Shown: positions 1 through 9,137 of the stretch, piece by piece | Numbering within the stretch: position 1 is the first letter of the stretch | How the letters are laid out: each line of letters opens with the position of its first letter | From: Butyriboletus loyo | Lineage: Eukaryota > Basidiomycota > Agaricomycetes > Boletales > Boletaceae | Assembly: GCA_038093515.1 (NCBI GenBank) | Contig: JBBPSI010000294.1 | Coordinates: forward strand, 1-27,009 | Reading direction: 5' to 3' | DNA length: 27,009 nt | Notes under the pieces: model-generated | Databases searched by the model: none | Seen by the model: only the letters and a program-made list of their open reading frames with translations | Told to the model about the DNA's origin: nothing | Made by a program: the position numbers and the translations under genes

Positions 1-1380
1 GAGGCACTTAGAATACAATTACTTAATATTTGCCATGATTCACCAATAGCCGGACATTCAGGACAAGCCTGTATGGCTCATCTTCTCACATGGCATTTTA
101 TGTGGCCAGGTGTTACAAAGGACATTAAACATTATGTTGACAGCTGCCAAGCATGTGCCCTCATGAAGGGTAAGCAAAATGCACTGGCAGGTAAATTATT
201 ACCACTTCCCATGGCTAGTCACCCCTGGGAAGACATTTCCATTGATTTTGTTACTGGACTTCCTATTTCCAACAGCTTTGATGCCATTTGTATGATAGTC
301 GATCGCTTCTCTAAGGAAGTCATTTATGTCCCTTGTAAGATGACTACCTCTTTTAAGGAGTTAGCTATTATATTTAGAGACAATGTTTGGTGTATTCACA
401 GACTTCCTATTACTATAGTTTCGGATCGAGGTCCCCAATTTGTATCAGACTTTACCACAGAGCTTTGCAAGCTTCTTGGCATTTCCCAGAAAATCTCCAC
501 AGCTTACCATCCTCAATCTGATGGTCAAACTGAACAGATAAATAGGGAGATGGAACAATATTTACATACCTATGTGGCCAAAAAAAAACAGGAAACGTGG
601 GCTGATTGGATCAAGATCGCCCAGTTTAACCATAATAATTCTCTTACCACTGCCATGGGTACTATTCCATTCTCTATTACACATAACTATTATCCTAGAG
701 TTGGGTTTGAGAAGTCTTCTAATACGTTAGCTGGAGATTTCACACACAGTGCTGGGAAAGCACATGCCGAGGTCAAAGAAGCATTGGAAGAAGCTCGCAA
801 GTGGATGGTATCACAGGCCGATAATAGATGATTGGCTGCACCTGATTACAAAGTGGGAGATAGTGTGTGGCTGAGTATGGAAAACTTGAAGTTACCATAC
901 ACTGCATGAAAACTCACACAGCATTGGATTGGTCCATATTGGATCAAGGCTCTCAAGCCAAATGCTGTCAAACTTCAGCTGCTGAGCAGCATGTGGATTC
1001 ATCCCGTAGTCAACTCTTGTGTTAAACCATACCGAGAGACCCTTGCAGGGCAACCTGTCATATGTCCTGACCCAGTCAATGTCATGGACAAAGGATACTT
1101 GGAATTCGAGGTTGATTACATTGTCGCATCCAGGATGAAGCACAGGAAGTTGGAGTATTTGGTGCACTGGCGAGGTTATGACGAAACAGATTGCACGTGG
1201 GAACCAGTATCCAATCTGGGCAATTTACAAGACATAATTGCAGACTATCACCATGCCCACCCCTCTGCCCCTCGCCCTCTTCGAGGCCTATCACTATTTG
1301 AATTTTCTTTGTTATTTAAGGAGTATGGTCCTGAACATGGAACTGCCTATCAAGGAACTCGTCTGGAATATGAGTCCTAG
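1..1380 (+). pseudogene. Ty3/gypsy pol C-terminus: integrase plus chromodomain, two internal stops
   Basis: Integrase inserts retrotransposon cDNA into chromosomes. The frame is open from the first base. It shows the HHCC zinc finger (His pair around bases 46-69, then the CQAC pair near 148-159), a DDE core with DFVTGLP, SDRGPQF and SDGQTEQINRE, and a chromodomain at about bases 1099-1260 with YLVHWRGYDETDCTWEP. The chromodomain of such elements is known to bind modified histone tails and guide integration. TGA at 829 and TGA at 907 interrupt the frame. Both sit where relatives usually have a basic residue, so a CGA-to-TGA change is the likely cause. The frame ends with TAG at 1378-1380, directly before the polypurine tract. 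Confidence 0.92.
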
Positions 1381-1390
1381 GGGGGGGAAG
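1379..1390 (+). other. Polypurine tract of family A gypsy element
   Basis: An almost pure purine run with seven or more consecutive G lies directly against the TGTTATAATTG start of the 3' LTR. This is the expected primer for plus-strand DNA synthesis. Confidence 0.8.
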
Positions 1391-1898
1391 TGTTATAATT
1401 GTATCTCTTATAACAGACTTTTGCATTCGGACTTCACCATTTTTCTTTCAAAGGTCACATGACTCAGTGCATGTGATCGTGGGATAATACATGTGACCAT
1501 AGGCTGACTAAGCATATGACATCATGGTCCAGACTGGCCCAGACTCTATGACGTCACACCTCATGTATTTAATCTCTGTTTGCTTCTCTTCTTTTTGATC
1601 GCCATCGACTTCTATTTAATCTCCATCGACCCTGTACTTCTTCTCATATGTACTTGTATAGTAATTAGTCTCACGCACTGCTTGGTCTGTGTGCATTCCC
1701 TTGTAATATAAAAGGCTTGTGGTTTAGGCTAGGATTCCCTAGCTTTAACCACTTGTCTATTTGCTGGCAACAGTTGAGGATTAAGATTGAAGCTCCTTGT
1801 CCACACTCGCCAGTACTTTGTGTAGTACTGCAACAGTTGCAGAACCACTTGTGACTTGTATTCGGACCAGCATTTGACTGTCCATTGCTATCATTACA
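1391..1898 (+). repeat. LTR family A, 3' LTR of the left gypsy element (508 bp)
   Basis: It begins TGTTATAATTG directly after the polypurine tract and ends ATTACA. The end is set by comparison with the TSD-bounded 510-bp copy at 9138-9647. The U3 part holds AP-1-like TGACTCA (1460-1466) and CRE TGACGTCA (1549-1556), plus a decayed CRE, TGACATCA (1517-1524). The promoter motif CTTGGTCTGTGTGC lies at 1681-1694, the TATA box at about 1707, and the predicted transcript start TAGCTTTAACC at 1740. Confidence 0.88.
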
Positions 1899-2245
1899 AG
1901 CTATACTTTTTGCTACACCCTACACACTCCACTCTACTTTTTCCCATGCTTCTTGTTTTTAATTACCACACTATACTCCCTCAAAATTCATCTTGGCATT
2001 AAATCATGTTTGCTCATGGGAAGGTCCTGCCAAATATGGTACTTACAATGCCAGCACATAAGTGTGTAGAACAGCTAACCTACATGGGTAAGAACATGGG
2101 GATACTTAGCCTGCTATTTTTCAATGGTGAGTGTTCACCATGGCCAATACCACTCTTACAATTGAAATTGCAGTTGCTTTCTGCAGATATACAACCAGTT
2201 CAGCACCTCACTTCACAAAGTAATTATTGCACAGGGGACCTATCT
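1899..2245. other. No recognisable gene
   Basis: This stretch lies between the LTR end and the inverted kinase duplication. It is AT-rich and nearly free of CpG. A short open frame near 2006-2332 matches nothing I know and runs into the inverted repeat, so I do not call it a gene. It may be degraded flanking sequence of the kinase relic. Confidence 0.5.
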
Positions 2246-2375
2246 CTTGAACTCAAAAGGAATGACAATGTCAAACCAGTGTGTCTCATTCATGGCATGA
2301 TGCCTGTGTATGATGTGCACATCTGGGCATGACATGATATACTGATTTGACATTGTCATTCCTTTTGAGTTCAAG
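2246..2375. repeat. Inverted duplication of FunK1 coding sequence (hairpin)
   Basis: Bases 2246-2275 are the exact reverse complement of 2346-2375 (30/30). Pairing continues inward to 2280/2341 with one mismatch, giving a 35-bp stem and a loop of about 60 bases. Both arms encode the same peptide, FDIVIPFEFK, which reads as a FunK1-like motif. The minus-strand arm extends the kinase-like reading upstream (…ETHWFDIVIPF), so the arm is a piece of a second, inverted kinase copy. Confidence 0.85.
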
Positions 2376-3010
2376 AAGACCAAAAATTACAGCACAAAGC
2401 ATGATGTATGTATGTCATAAATGCTTCTCTTAAGATCTGCTTTAGAAACTCCCCTATATCAGAATGAATGAAAGATGATATGAAGCCTTCACCATATCAT
2501 GTGCAAGGATCCTCTTTGGTGCTTTGTCTTGGGAATCATGATTGAGGACACAGACATGAGCATCTGGTATAGTAATCATGCATTCCTTGCCATGTTGGTA
2601 CCCATTGACTTCATAACAGTACAACATTTAATTGCACTATGTTTTCATTTTTGGTCATGGTTGTGAATATCCAGGAAATCAACAATGTGATCTCTCTCTT
2701 TTGCTTGATTGGGAATAAGAACAAAGAAGAGCTTAGATGGGATCCCACTGTTGAGTGCATCCATGTTAAAGAGAAAACTTAATACAGGTTCAAGATTGGC
2801 AACCAGGTTTTTACCACAACATATCCACTTGCTACATGTGGTGCTAATTCTATGATTGGGCATGGCACCCAAGTATACAAAGTGCAGGATGAGAATGGAA
2901 ATACCATTGCAAAAAAGAATACTTGGCAGGATGAAGATCATGAGCTGGAGGGTGCAATTCTGCAGAAGATCTTCAAGGACATTCAGGACAAGTTTGGAAA
3001 CAAAGGGTAA
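2346..3010 (+). pseudogene. FunK1 (fungal-type) protein kinase relic, N-terminal part
   Basis: Two frames give a coherent FunK1-like reading. From 2346 one frame shows FDIVIPFEFKK, then SLHHIMCKDPLWCF and IEDTDMSIWYSNHAFL (2541 onward). After a frameshift near 2640 the second frame shows DPTVECI, TTTYPLATCGANSMIGHGTQ (glycine-rich loop region, about 2808-2867) and NTIAKKNTWQDEDHELEG with a candidate ATP-binding lysine. FunK1 kinases are expanded in mushroom-forming fungi, and their substrates are mostly unknown. The relic is broken by the frameshift, by TAA at 2780 and by TAA at 3008, and the catalytic lobe is missing. It is the only non-transposon gene remnant I can suggest here. The family call rests on motif memory and needs a profile search. 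Confidence 0.6.
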
Positions 3011-3097
3011 TACCTGGTAGTTGCATTCAGAGCTTTTATCAAAGTGGCAGCCATGTTCTCTGTGGTGTGCTTCAATTGAAGCACTGGGGACAAATAT

Positions 3098-3336
3098 CAT
3101 AGTATAGCCATTTGTCACACACAACTTGGTCTGTGCACTGTCTTGTACAATATATAAAGGTTTGTGGTTTAGACTAAGTTCCCTTAGCTTTAACCACTTG
3201 TCTCATTCACTGGAAACAGTTGAGAGGTTTAGCTTCAAGCCTTACTCTTTTACATTTCCAGCACTTGTGTAGAGCTGCAATGTTAGTGGAACTGCATGTG
3301 GCTTTGGTTGGAGTTTTTTCTCTAGTGATTACAACA
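3098..3336 (+). repeat. LTR family A, truncated 5' LTR (promoter to U5 end)
   Basis: This matches the last about 240 bases of family A. It shows CTTGGTCTGTGCAC at about 3124, TATAAA at 3153, the transcript-start segment TAGCTTTAACCA at 3185-3196, and the terminal ATTACAACA ending at 3336. The upstream U3 is missing. The left edge is approximate because similarity to other copies fades around 3098. A primer-binding site follows, so it is a 5' LTR rather than a solo LTR. Confidence 0.8.
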
Positions 3337-3338
3337 CT

Positions 3339-3350
3339 TGGTTAAAGCTA
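3339..3350 (+). other. Predicted self-priming primer-binding site, family A
   Basis: TGGTTAAAGCTA lies two bases after the LTR end. It is the exact 12-nt reverse complement of TAGCTTTAACCA at 3185-3196, where transcription should start, 32 nt downstream of the TATA box. This fits the Tf1/sushi mode in which the 5' end of the RNA primes reverse transcription, instead of a tRNA. Confidence 0.7.
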
Positions 3351-3780
3351 TCAATACACACCTGGTTCACAGGGCAGGGATAGACTCCAGTATACCTCCA
3401 CTTGACAGGGCAGTTGACTCTCTTATTAAGCTTTCCGTCACCCAGAGAATAGGGCTAGTCCAGGCTATTCACCTGTTTGCATTTTTATTTGTCCCTACAC
3501 CTTTTAGAGGAGTCCCTTGAAAGGACAGTTTTTGTATTACCAGTCAGAACCTTTGTCTTCCTCCCTTTGGAGTGACAGTCTGTATCAGGGTCATGCCTGA
3601 TTTGCAAAGAGCAGTACAGAGTCCCCTAAAACCCTGTGACTGAGCTTATCTCATCTCATTAGTCCCTGTGGTGACATGGGAGGTAGAGCATTGTAAACAA
3701 GTAGTAATCATTTGTTGTCAAGTAGTAAAAAAGTCATTGCCAATTATACATCTAGTCTTAGAAGGTACTATTATCTTCAA
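3351..3780. other. Unassigned, possibly 5' internal region of a family A gypsy element
   Basis: This lies between the primer site and the first convincing LINE reading. A 60-codon open frame at 3338-3520 has no recognised domain. Its position directly after a 5' LTR makes degraded leader/gag sequence plausible, but no capsid or zinc-knuckle motif is visible. The boundary with the LINE is not sharp. Confidence 0.4.
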
Positions 3781-5156
3781 AGCAGATTTGGTGCTCATCA
3801 GGAACTATCATCAAACAACAGCATCCCTAGGATCCCAAAAATAAAAACCTCCCTCCAACTGCCCCTCCCTTCCCATAGAAAAAAAAAACCAAATAATAAC
3901 CCTACTTGCCAGCCTGAAGCCCTTTAGACACCACTCTTCCCCAACCCCTCCCTGGCTCTTGATGCCAACAAAACCCCACCTGAGAAAAATGTCAAGCCCA
4001 CCAATTCCCATGAGCAAAGCACCCAGAAACTCCTCACAGCAAGCAAATACCCATCCAGGATGAAAGATGCAATTCATCTTCAACAACATGTCCAGAGAAA
4101 CCATAACAACACTGATTGGAAAAAGTACCCTCCCCAAACTTGCACAAATCGCCCCCAGCTTGCTCTACAGCCATGGCCTCATGATCCATAACACCAATTT
4201 ATCCATAGAAGACATGTCCAACACCATCCTGGAATTCACCATATCAACCCCTGGTGTAACCTCCCTACATACTGAAATCCTCTGAACTCTCACCACCACC
4301 CTGGACAAAGTTATCCCCTCCCCCACTCCTCCATGCCACAATAGCCTTTCATCCACCTGGACTCTCAAATACAGTACCTGGAGGAAGTCCTAGCCACACA
4401 CAAGAGCAAAGCAGAAATTCTCATGAGGCTCTACAAGGAAACAAGAGATGCAATAGAAATCTCTGCTACCAACTTTGAGAACATAGTAAATGCTGCCCAA
4501 AACACCCTCCAAAATACTTCTTCCCAACAGCACCCAGCCCACCACAAATCCTATGCTGGCTCAGTCAAATCAGGCCCACTGAGAGAGCATGCCAAAGTTC
4601 TAGAAAAAAGTGAAGCAAAGAAATGCCAAATAGCCATCAAATGCGACACCCTCTCCATCCTCGAACTCAGCAACAAGAAATTCATTGTAAAAGTCAACCT
4701 GGCTCTAGCCCTGCCAGAAGATCTAGACAACAGACCAGAAAACATGATCTGCATGAGCATTCACCATGCAAAAAGCAAGAATCAGATCATCATCCTAGAA
4801 CTTGACAGACCAAAAAGTGCCTCCTGGCTCTGCCACACAAAAAACAAGCATGACTTCCTATCCTGCTTCAGCACAGACACAATACTCCTTGAATGAAGCT
4901 ACAAGGTACTAGCTGAGTTCATCCCAGTCTCCTTGAATGCAAACTCCATCTCCCTCCAAATCATTGAGCCCAACTCCAGCTCACCCACCCAAGCCATCAG
5001 GAACTTTGGGTGGATCAAAAACCCTGCCCAATGGAAGTGAGGAAAAAAAGTTGCCCACACCCTCATTACCTTTGAGAGCCCAAATGTAGCAAACAAGGCC
5101 ATTAGAAATGGCCTATGCATCAAGGGAAAAAGAGTAGAAACCCACAGGCAATACCC
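3780..5156 (+). pseudogene. LINE (non-LTR) ORF1 gag-like protein relic
   Basis: The reading resembles ORF1 proteins of basidiomycete LINEs, the RNA-binding partner of the reverse transcriptase. After frame changes near 4070 and 4340 a continuous frame runs from about 4363. It shows a charged, probably coiled-coil stretch (QIQYLEEVLATHKSKAEI), a KCQIAIKCDTLSILELS region and a conserved end (NFGWIKNPAQWK, GKKVAHTLITFESPNVANKA, then IKGKRVETHRQYP). The usual CCHC zinc knuckles that follow are cut off at 5156, where a gypsy LTR begins. TGA codons at 4283, 4894 and 5038 sit at likely arginine positions. No start codon is assigned, and the upstream part (3780-4070) is weak. Confidence 0.65.
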
Positions 5157-5225
5157 ACTTGGTCTGTGCGCAGACTCCAGTAGTATAAAGGCCCGGCCTT
5201 TATACCATGTACACTATCTAGTTCT
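5157..5225 (+). promoter_or_regulatory. LTR D core promoter with palindromic TATA region
   Basis: TTGGTCTGTGCGCA at 5159-5172 is followed by TATAAA at 5184-5189. The TATA box is half of a perfect inverted repeat, TATAAAGGCC (5184-5193), one base, then GGCCTTTATA (5195-5204). The predicted transcript start is ATCTAGTTCT (5216-5225), 32 nt from the TATA box and complementary to the downstream primer site. Confidence 0.65.
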
Positions 5226-5376
5226 ACGCAGCAATCTGCTAGCAATTAGTTCACTTCCAGACTCTTAGTGTGTGCACTAAGGCATAGTCTGAGACTCACC
5301 CAGAATCGTCTCTCGAGTCTTGAGGCCACTCCAGAGTGCCTCCTCGCTGTTCTGATTGTTAGTGCCCAGCGTAACA
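5157..5376 (+). repeat. LTR family D, truncated 5' LTR (220 bp)
   Basis: This corresponds to the last 220 bases of the 3' LTR (12352-12571) and ends GCGTAACA. It starts abruptly at ACTTGGTCTGTGC, directly against LINE ORF1 sequence. It keeps the promoter motif, the TATA box at 5184 and the transcript start, but lacks most of U3. Confidence 0.9.
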
Positions 5377-5378
5377 AA

Positions 5379-5388
5379 AGAACTAGAT
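5379..5388 (+). other. Predicted self-priming primer-binding site, family D
   Basis: AGAACTAGAT begins after a 2-nt spacer behind the LTR end (5376). It is the exact reverse complement of ATCTAGTTCT at 5216-5225, the predicted 5' end of the RNA. No TGG-type tRNA-complementary site is seen. The spacing and logic are the same as in the family A site at 3339-3350. Confidence 0.72.
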
Positions 5389-5518
5389 CTTCCTCTCGCT
5401 TCTGCTTCCCAGCAGTAAAGCCGCCCTCCCCTCACCCACCATTTCTATCTCAAGACACGTCGGTCGTTCTTTCCGCATTCCCTCTCCCGAACCGGAACCC
5501 ATCGTCGTCGACAACCCA

Positions 5519-6769
5519 TTGCTGCCACTCTCTCCTGCCCAGCCAGACCCTCAACCCCAGTTTGACCCTTTGCCCCAGTCTGACCCCGAATCCTCATACC
5601 AACCCGAGGACCAGGGTCAAGGGCAAGGATCGGAACCTATCCCTAGCAACGACGGTTACGACAGCGACTGGCTCAACAGAACCCCCCACATTTCCCCCCA
5701 CGTCTCTCGCTCTCCCTCTCCACCGTACTATCCTCCCGCAGATCCATCTGACGACGAAGACAACAACAACGATATGTCTGACAAAAAGAATATCGTCCCC
5801 AAAGACTTCTCCGGTCTCAATGAAGACACCTCGCGATGGCTCCTCGCCATGCGCACCTACTTCGCCGCCAACCAGATGGCATTCCCCAACGATGAATCGA
5901 AAATCAATGCCCTCCTCATGAAGATGAGCGAAGGGAAAGGCAAAACATTCTCTGAAGGATGGATGAGTCTCCTTCTAGACGGACACCCCACAGCGCGACA
6001 AAGAGAATTCTCAATGGTCTGCAAGGATTTCCAAAGGGTCTTCCATCCCTTTGACGTAGGAGAGAGCGCCTGTATTGATCTGGGGAACCTCACCCAGAAC
6101 AAATCCAACCACAAAGACGGCTACGACATCTATGTCACGGAGTTCCAGCTCCTTGCTGCAAAGTCTGGAATCATTGATGAGAAGGCGCTCATCGAATGGT
6201 TCATTTGCGGTCTCGACCCCCGCCTCGCTGAGTCTGTCCTCTCATGCGAGAAGCCCCCCACCACACTTGCCAGATGGGCCGAAAAGACATCCGCATTCCA
6301 TGCGCAGCACAAGCGCATCGACGACCTCTGTGCCAGGAAACGCTACATCCCCACATTCTCCTCCTCTTCCAAGCCCTCACCCAACCGAAGGGACCCCAAC
6401 GCCATGGATGTCGATGCCGTCCAACTTACTCCCGTGCAACATGCGGAGTACATGAAACAGAACAAGTGTTTCATATGCCACCAAGTCGGATGCTGCTCCA
6501 CCAATCATCCTCGTCCCCCTCGTAATGGACAGAATTCCCGAGGACCGCCCTCTCGCCCCCCTCGCAACCCTCAGTGCACACGCGCCGCCGTCGTCATGCA
6601 ACCAGAGCCCAAGCCCTCCCCCCTCATCGACTACCTGTCTGAGTTAAAGGGTCGAGGCACCCAGCAAGAAGACATCCTAAATGTCCTCAAAGCGTGCTTC
6701 AATGAAGATGAAGAAAAGTTGCCCGTCGCGGCAACCAAGGTGGCCGAAGAATGGCCCAAGGATTTTTAG
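5519..6769 (+). CDS. gag: Ty3/gypsy Gag polyprotein (family D)
   Basis: This is the structural protein that forms the retrotransposon particle. The N-terminal third is low-complexity and rich in Pro, Ser, Asp and Gln. A retrotransposon capsid domain follows (about residues 85-260, from KNIVPKDFSGLNEDTSRWL through the IEWFICGLDPRLAESV region). Near residues 315-330 is a degenerate zinc knuckle, CFICHQVGCCSTNH, in which the expected histidine after Gly is a cysteine. The frame is open back to 5387 but has no ATG there. The codon at 5519 is TTG and the first in-frame ATG is at 5774, so the start is uncertain. An ATT in good context at about 5441 (CACCATTTCT) could be a lost start codon. There is no internal stop. 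The frame ends TAG at 6767-6769 after a run of five T. Confidence 0.85.
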   Translation: MLPLSPAQPDPQPQFDPLPQSDPESSYQPEDQGQGQGSEPIPSNDGYDSDWLNRTPHISPHVSRSPSPPYYPPADPSDDEDNNNDMSDKKNIVPKDFSGLNEDTSRWLLAMRTYFAANQMAFPNDESKINALLMKMSEGKGKTFSEGWMSLLLDGHPTARQREFSMVCKDFQRVFHPFDVGESACIDLGNLTQNKSNHKDGYDIYVTEFQLLAAKSGIIDEKALIEWFICGLDPRLAESVLSCEKPPTTLARWAEKTSAFHAQHKRIDDLCARKRYIPTFSSSSKPSPNRRDPNAMDVDAVQLTPVQHAEYMKQNKCFICHQVGCCSTNHPRPPRNGQNSRGPPSRPPRNPQCTRAAVVMQPEPKPSPLIDYLSELKGRGTQQEDILNVLKACFNEDEEKLPVAATKVAEEWPKDF

Positions 6770-9137
6770 AAGAGAGGGAAGTTTCAACATCTTTGCCTCT
6801 CCACGTAATCGCCCCTGTAGTTTTGTCAAATCCCCATGCGCAATCCATACGAGTTCCCGTGTCATTGTTCGCGCATGAAGAGGGTCAAATCGTCGACACA
6901 TTCGCCCTGGTAGACAGTGGTGCAAGCGGATGCTTCATAAACCGAGATCTAGTGAAGCGAAAGAGACTGCCGATGGAACGGCTACCCAAGCCACTAAGTG
7001 CCCAAAACGTGGACAGGTCAAATAACCAAGGAGGAGTCATTTGACACAAGGTCACTGTCTCCATCAGGATTGGAGAAACCGAGGAGGAACGGAGCTTCCT
7101 AGTCCTCAACATCGGAAAAGAAAACATGATCCTGGGTTTACTGTGGTTGAGAGAAGCAAACCCGGTAATAGATTGGGCCACTGGCCATATCGATCTTCCA
7201 TATCAAATCAAGAAGCCCCGACATGACTCCCCTTGGGCAATCGCTCAACGATACCTGGTATGGTACCTCGACTTGGACCCAGACTCCAAGATAGCCAAGC
7301 TCTGGAAGAAGCGAGTAGACGCTTCAGCAAGGGAAGCTTACCCTATACGAAAAGCTACCATCGCCACTGAGATCGCCGCTCAGACCGTCAAGGAGAAAGC
7401 AGTTCTCCCAACTCCGTTCAAATCCTTCGCAGACGTTTTTGACAAAAAGAACACCGAGGAACTACCTCCGTCCAGGTCGTTCGACCACGCCATTGACCTC
7501 GACAAAGACTTCGTACCCAAAGTCGCCAAGGTCTATCCTCTGAACCTGAAAGAGTCAGAGGCATGTAAGGCGTTCGTTGAGGAACACCTCAAGTCAGGAA
7601 AGATCACTCCCTCCAAGTCCCCTCAAGCCGCCCCTTTCTTCTTCATATCCAAGAAGGATGGCTCGCTATGCCCTTGCCAGGACTACCGGTACCTGAACTC
7701 CCACACAGTCAAAAACGCCTACCCTCTCCCTCCCATCTCTGACATCGTCGATCGTCTCAAGGGATCGAAGATTTTCACCAAAATGGATATCCGCTGGGGA
7801 TACAACAACGTCCTCATCAAACCAAACGACCGCTGGAAGGCGGCCTTCATCACTCCTCAGGGGCTGTTCGAACCCACAGTGATGTTTTTTGGGCTCTGTA
7901 ACTCCCCAGCCACGTTCCAGGCTCTGATGGACCACATCTTCGGCGACCTCATGGCAGAGGGTTGGCTGATCATCTACATGGACGATCTCTTGATTCATTC
8001 TGCCACTACTGCGGAACACGAGGCCCGTACGATCCGCGTTCTGGAAAGGCTCAGAGAACACAAACTCTTCCTCAAACTCGAGAAGTGTTCGTTTGATGCT
8101 GAGGAAGTAGAGTATCTCGGCATGATGGTTCGAGAAGGGCAGGTCAAGATGGACCCCACCAAACTAAAGGCCATTCGTGAATGGAACCCCCCAACCTCAG
8201 TGAAGGCAGTCAGGTCCTTCATTGGATTCTGCAACTTCTACAGGAGATTTATTCAGGATTTCTCCCACATCGCAACACCCCTTCACGACCTGACCAAGAA
8301 GAACTCCCCATGGGCGTGGACTCCAGCTTGTGAACAAGCGTTCCAAGCAATTAAACAGTCGTTCCTTCGACAACCAGTTCTCTCAATGCCCGACGTCACG
8401 AAGCCGTTTGCTGTCATGACAGACGCGTCCCTCACTGCTACCGGAGCAGTACTCATGCAAAAGGACGTCAACGGTGATCTCCACCCTTGTGCCTATCTCT
8501 TGAAGACGCTCTCTCCAGCTGAGCGCAACTATGATATCTATGATCACGAACTGCTCACGGTCATTCATGCGTTGGAAGAATGGCGACACTACCTGCGGGG
8601 TACTGGTCACCAAGTAGAGATTCTCACCGACCACAAAAATCTCACATACTTTCACCAACCAAATAAGTTGTCTCGCCGGCAAGCACGCTAGCTCATGTTC
8701 CTGCAGGATTTCGACCTGCATTTCCATCACATTCCGGGTATGCAAATGGGACCCGCTGATGCCCTGTCCCGACGGGACAATGTCGACACCTCTACCAACA
8801 ACCAAGAGGTCACCCTCCTCCCCGAAAACCTGTTTGCCAGAAAGATCGATGTCGCTCTCGCCGAGAAGATTGCCGCCTCAACTCCCAGCGATCCGATGAT
8901 CAAGCACTGCATGCAGGCTCTCTGCGAAGACTCCCCCCTCTTCCCTAAAATGAATGCTGGGGACTGGGACTTCAACGGTAAAGAGCTGTATTTTCGCAAA
9001 AAGCGCTACATCCCGGAGACGGCTCATGTTGACCTCATTCGATCCCTTCACGAGAGTCCAGCTGGGGGTCATGGTGGTATATTCCGCACCCAGAACCTGG
9101 TGCAACGTGATTACTGGTGGCCTGGCATGGCCAATCT
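6712..9137 (+). pseudogene. pol: Ty3/gypsy Pol, N-terminal part: protease, reverse transcriptase, RNase H, integrase zinc finger
   Basis: This processes Gag-Pol and copies the element's RNA into DNA. The aspartic protease motif ALVDSGASGCFI is near 6907-6942. The reverse transcriptase shows KDGSLCPCQDYRYLN, FTKMDIRWGYN and the catalytic box YMDDLLIHS at about 7975-8001. RNase H shows MTDAS, DHELLTVI and TDHKNLTYF (about 8417-8649). The integrase zinc finger begins near 9027 and is cut after WWPGMANL by the solo LTR A at 9138. The frame has two stops: TGA at 7042 (probable CGA arginine) and TAG at 8689 (probable TGG tryptophan, SRRQARWL). All visible catalytic residues remain, so inactivation looks recent. 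Confidence 0.92.
6761..6769 (+). promoter_or_regulatory. Candidate -1 frameshift site at gag/pol overlap
   Basis: The last gag codons read GAT TTT TAG. Pol lies in the -1 frame and is open from 6712 (after TGA at 6709), so the overlap is 58 bases. Slippage of the TTT codon by one base within the T5 run gives TTT TTA GAA and enters pol. This is an inference; no downstream pseudoknot was established. Confidence 0.45.

Larger units (their letters stand above)
1..1898 (+). mobile_element. Ty3/gypsy chromodomain retrotransposon, 3' part (LTR family A)
   Basis: The element enters from the left edge of the window. It shows the end of pol (integrase then chromodomain), a purine-rich tract and a complete 3' LTR. 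Gag, protease, reverse transcriptase and the 5' LTR lie outside the window. The integrase-chromodomain order places it among the chromoviruses of Ty3/gypsy. Two in-frame TGA codons make this copy non-functional. Confidence 0.93.

Noticed and set aside
2645..3124. 159-codon minus-strand open frame
   Set aside because: It overlaps the FunK1-like reading on the plus strand, which has recognisable motifs; the minus frame resembles nothing.
3098..5170. Shared breakpoint at the TTGGTCTGTGC motif in the two truncated LTRs
   Set aside because: The D copy starts exactly at the motif, but similarity of the A copy to its family seems to reach about 20 bases further left, so the coincidence is weak.
5268..5921. 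217-codon frame over the LTR/gag start
   Set aside because: It lies partly in the LTR and reads gag in a wrong frame; low-complexity content.
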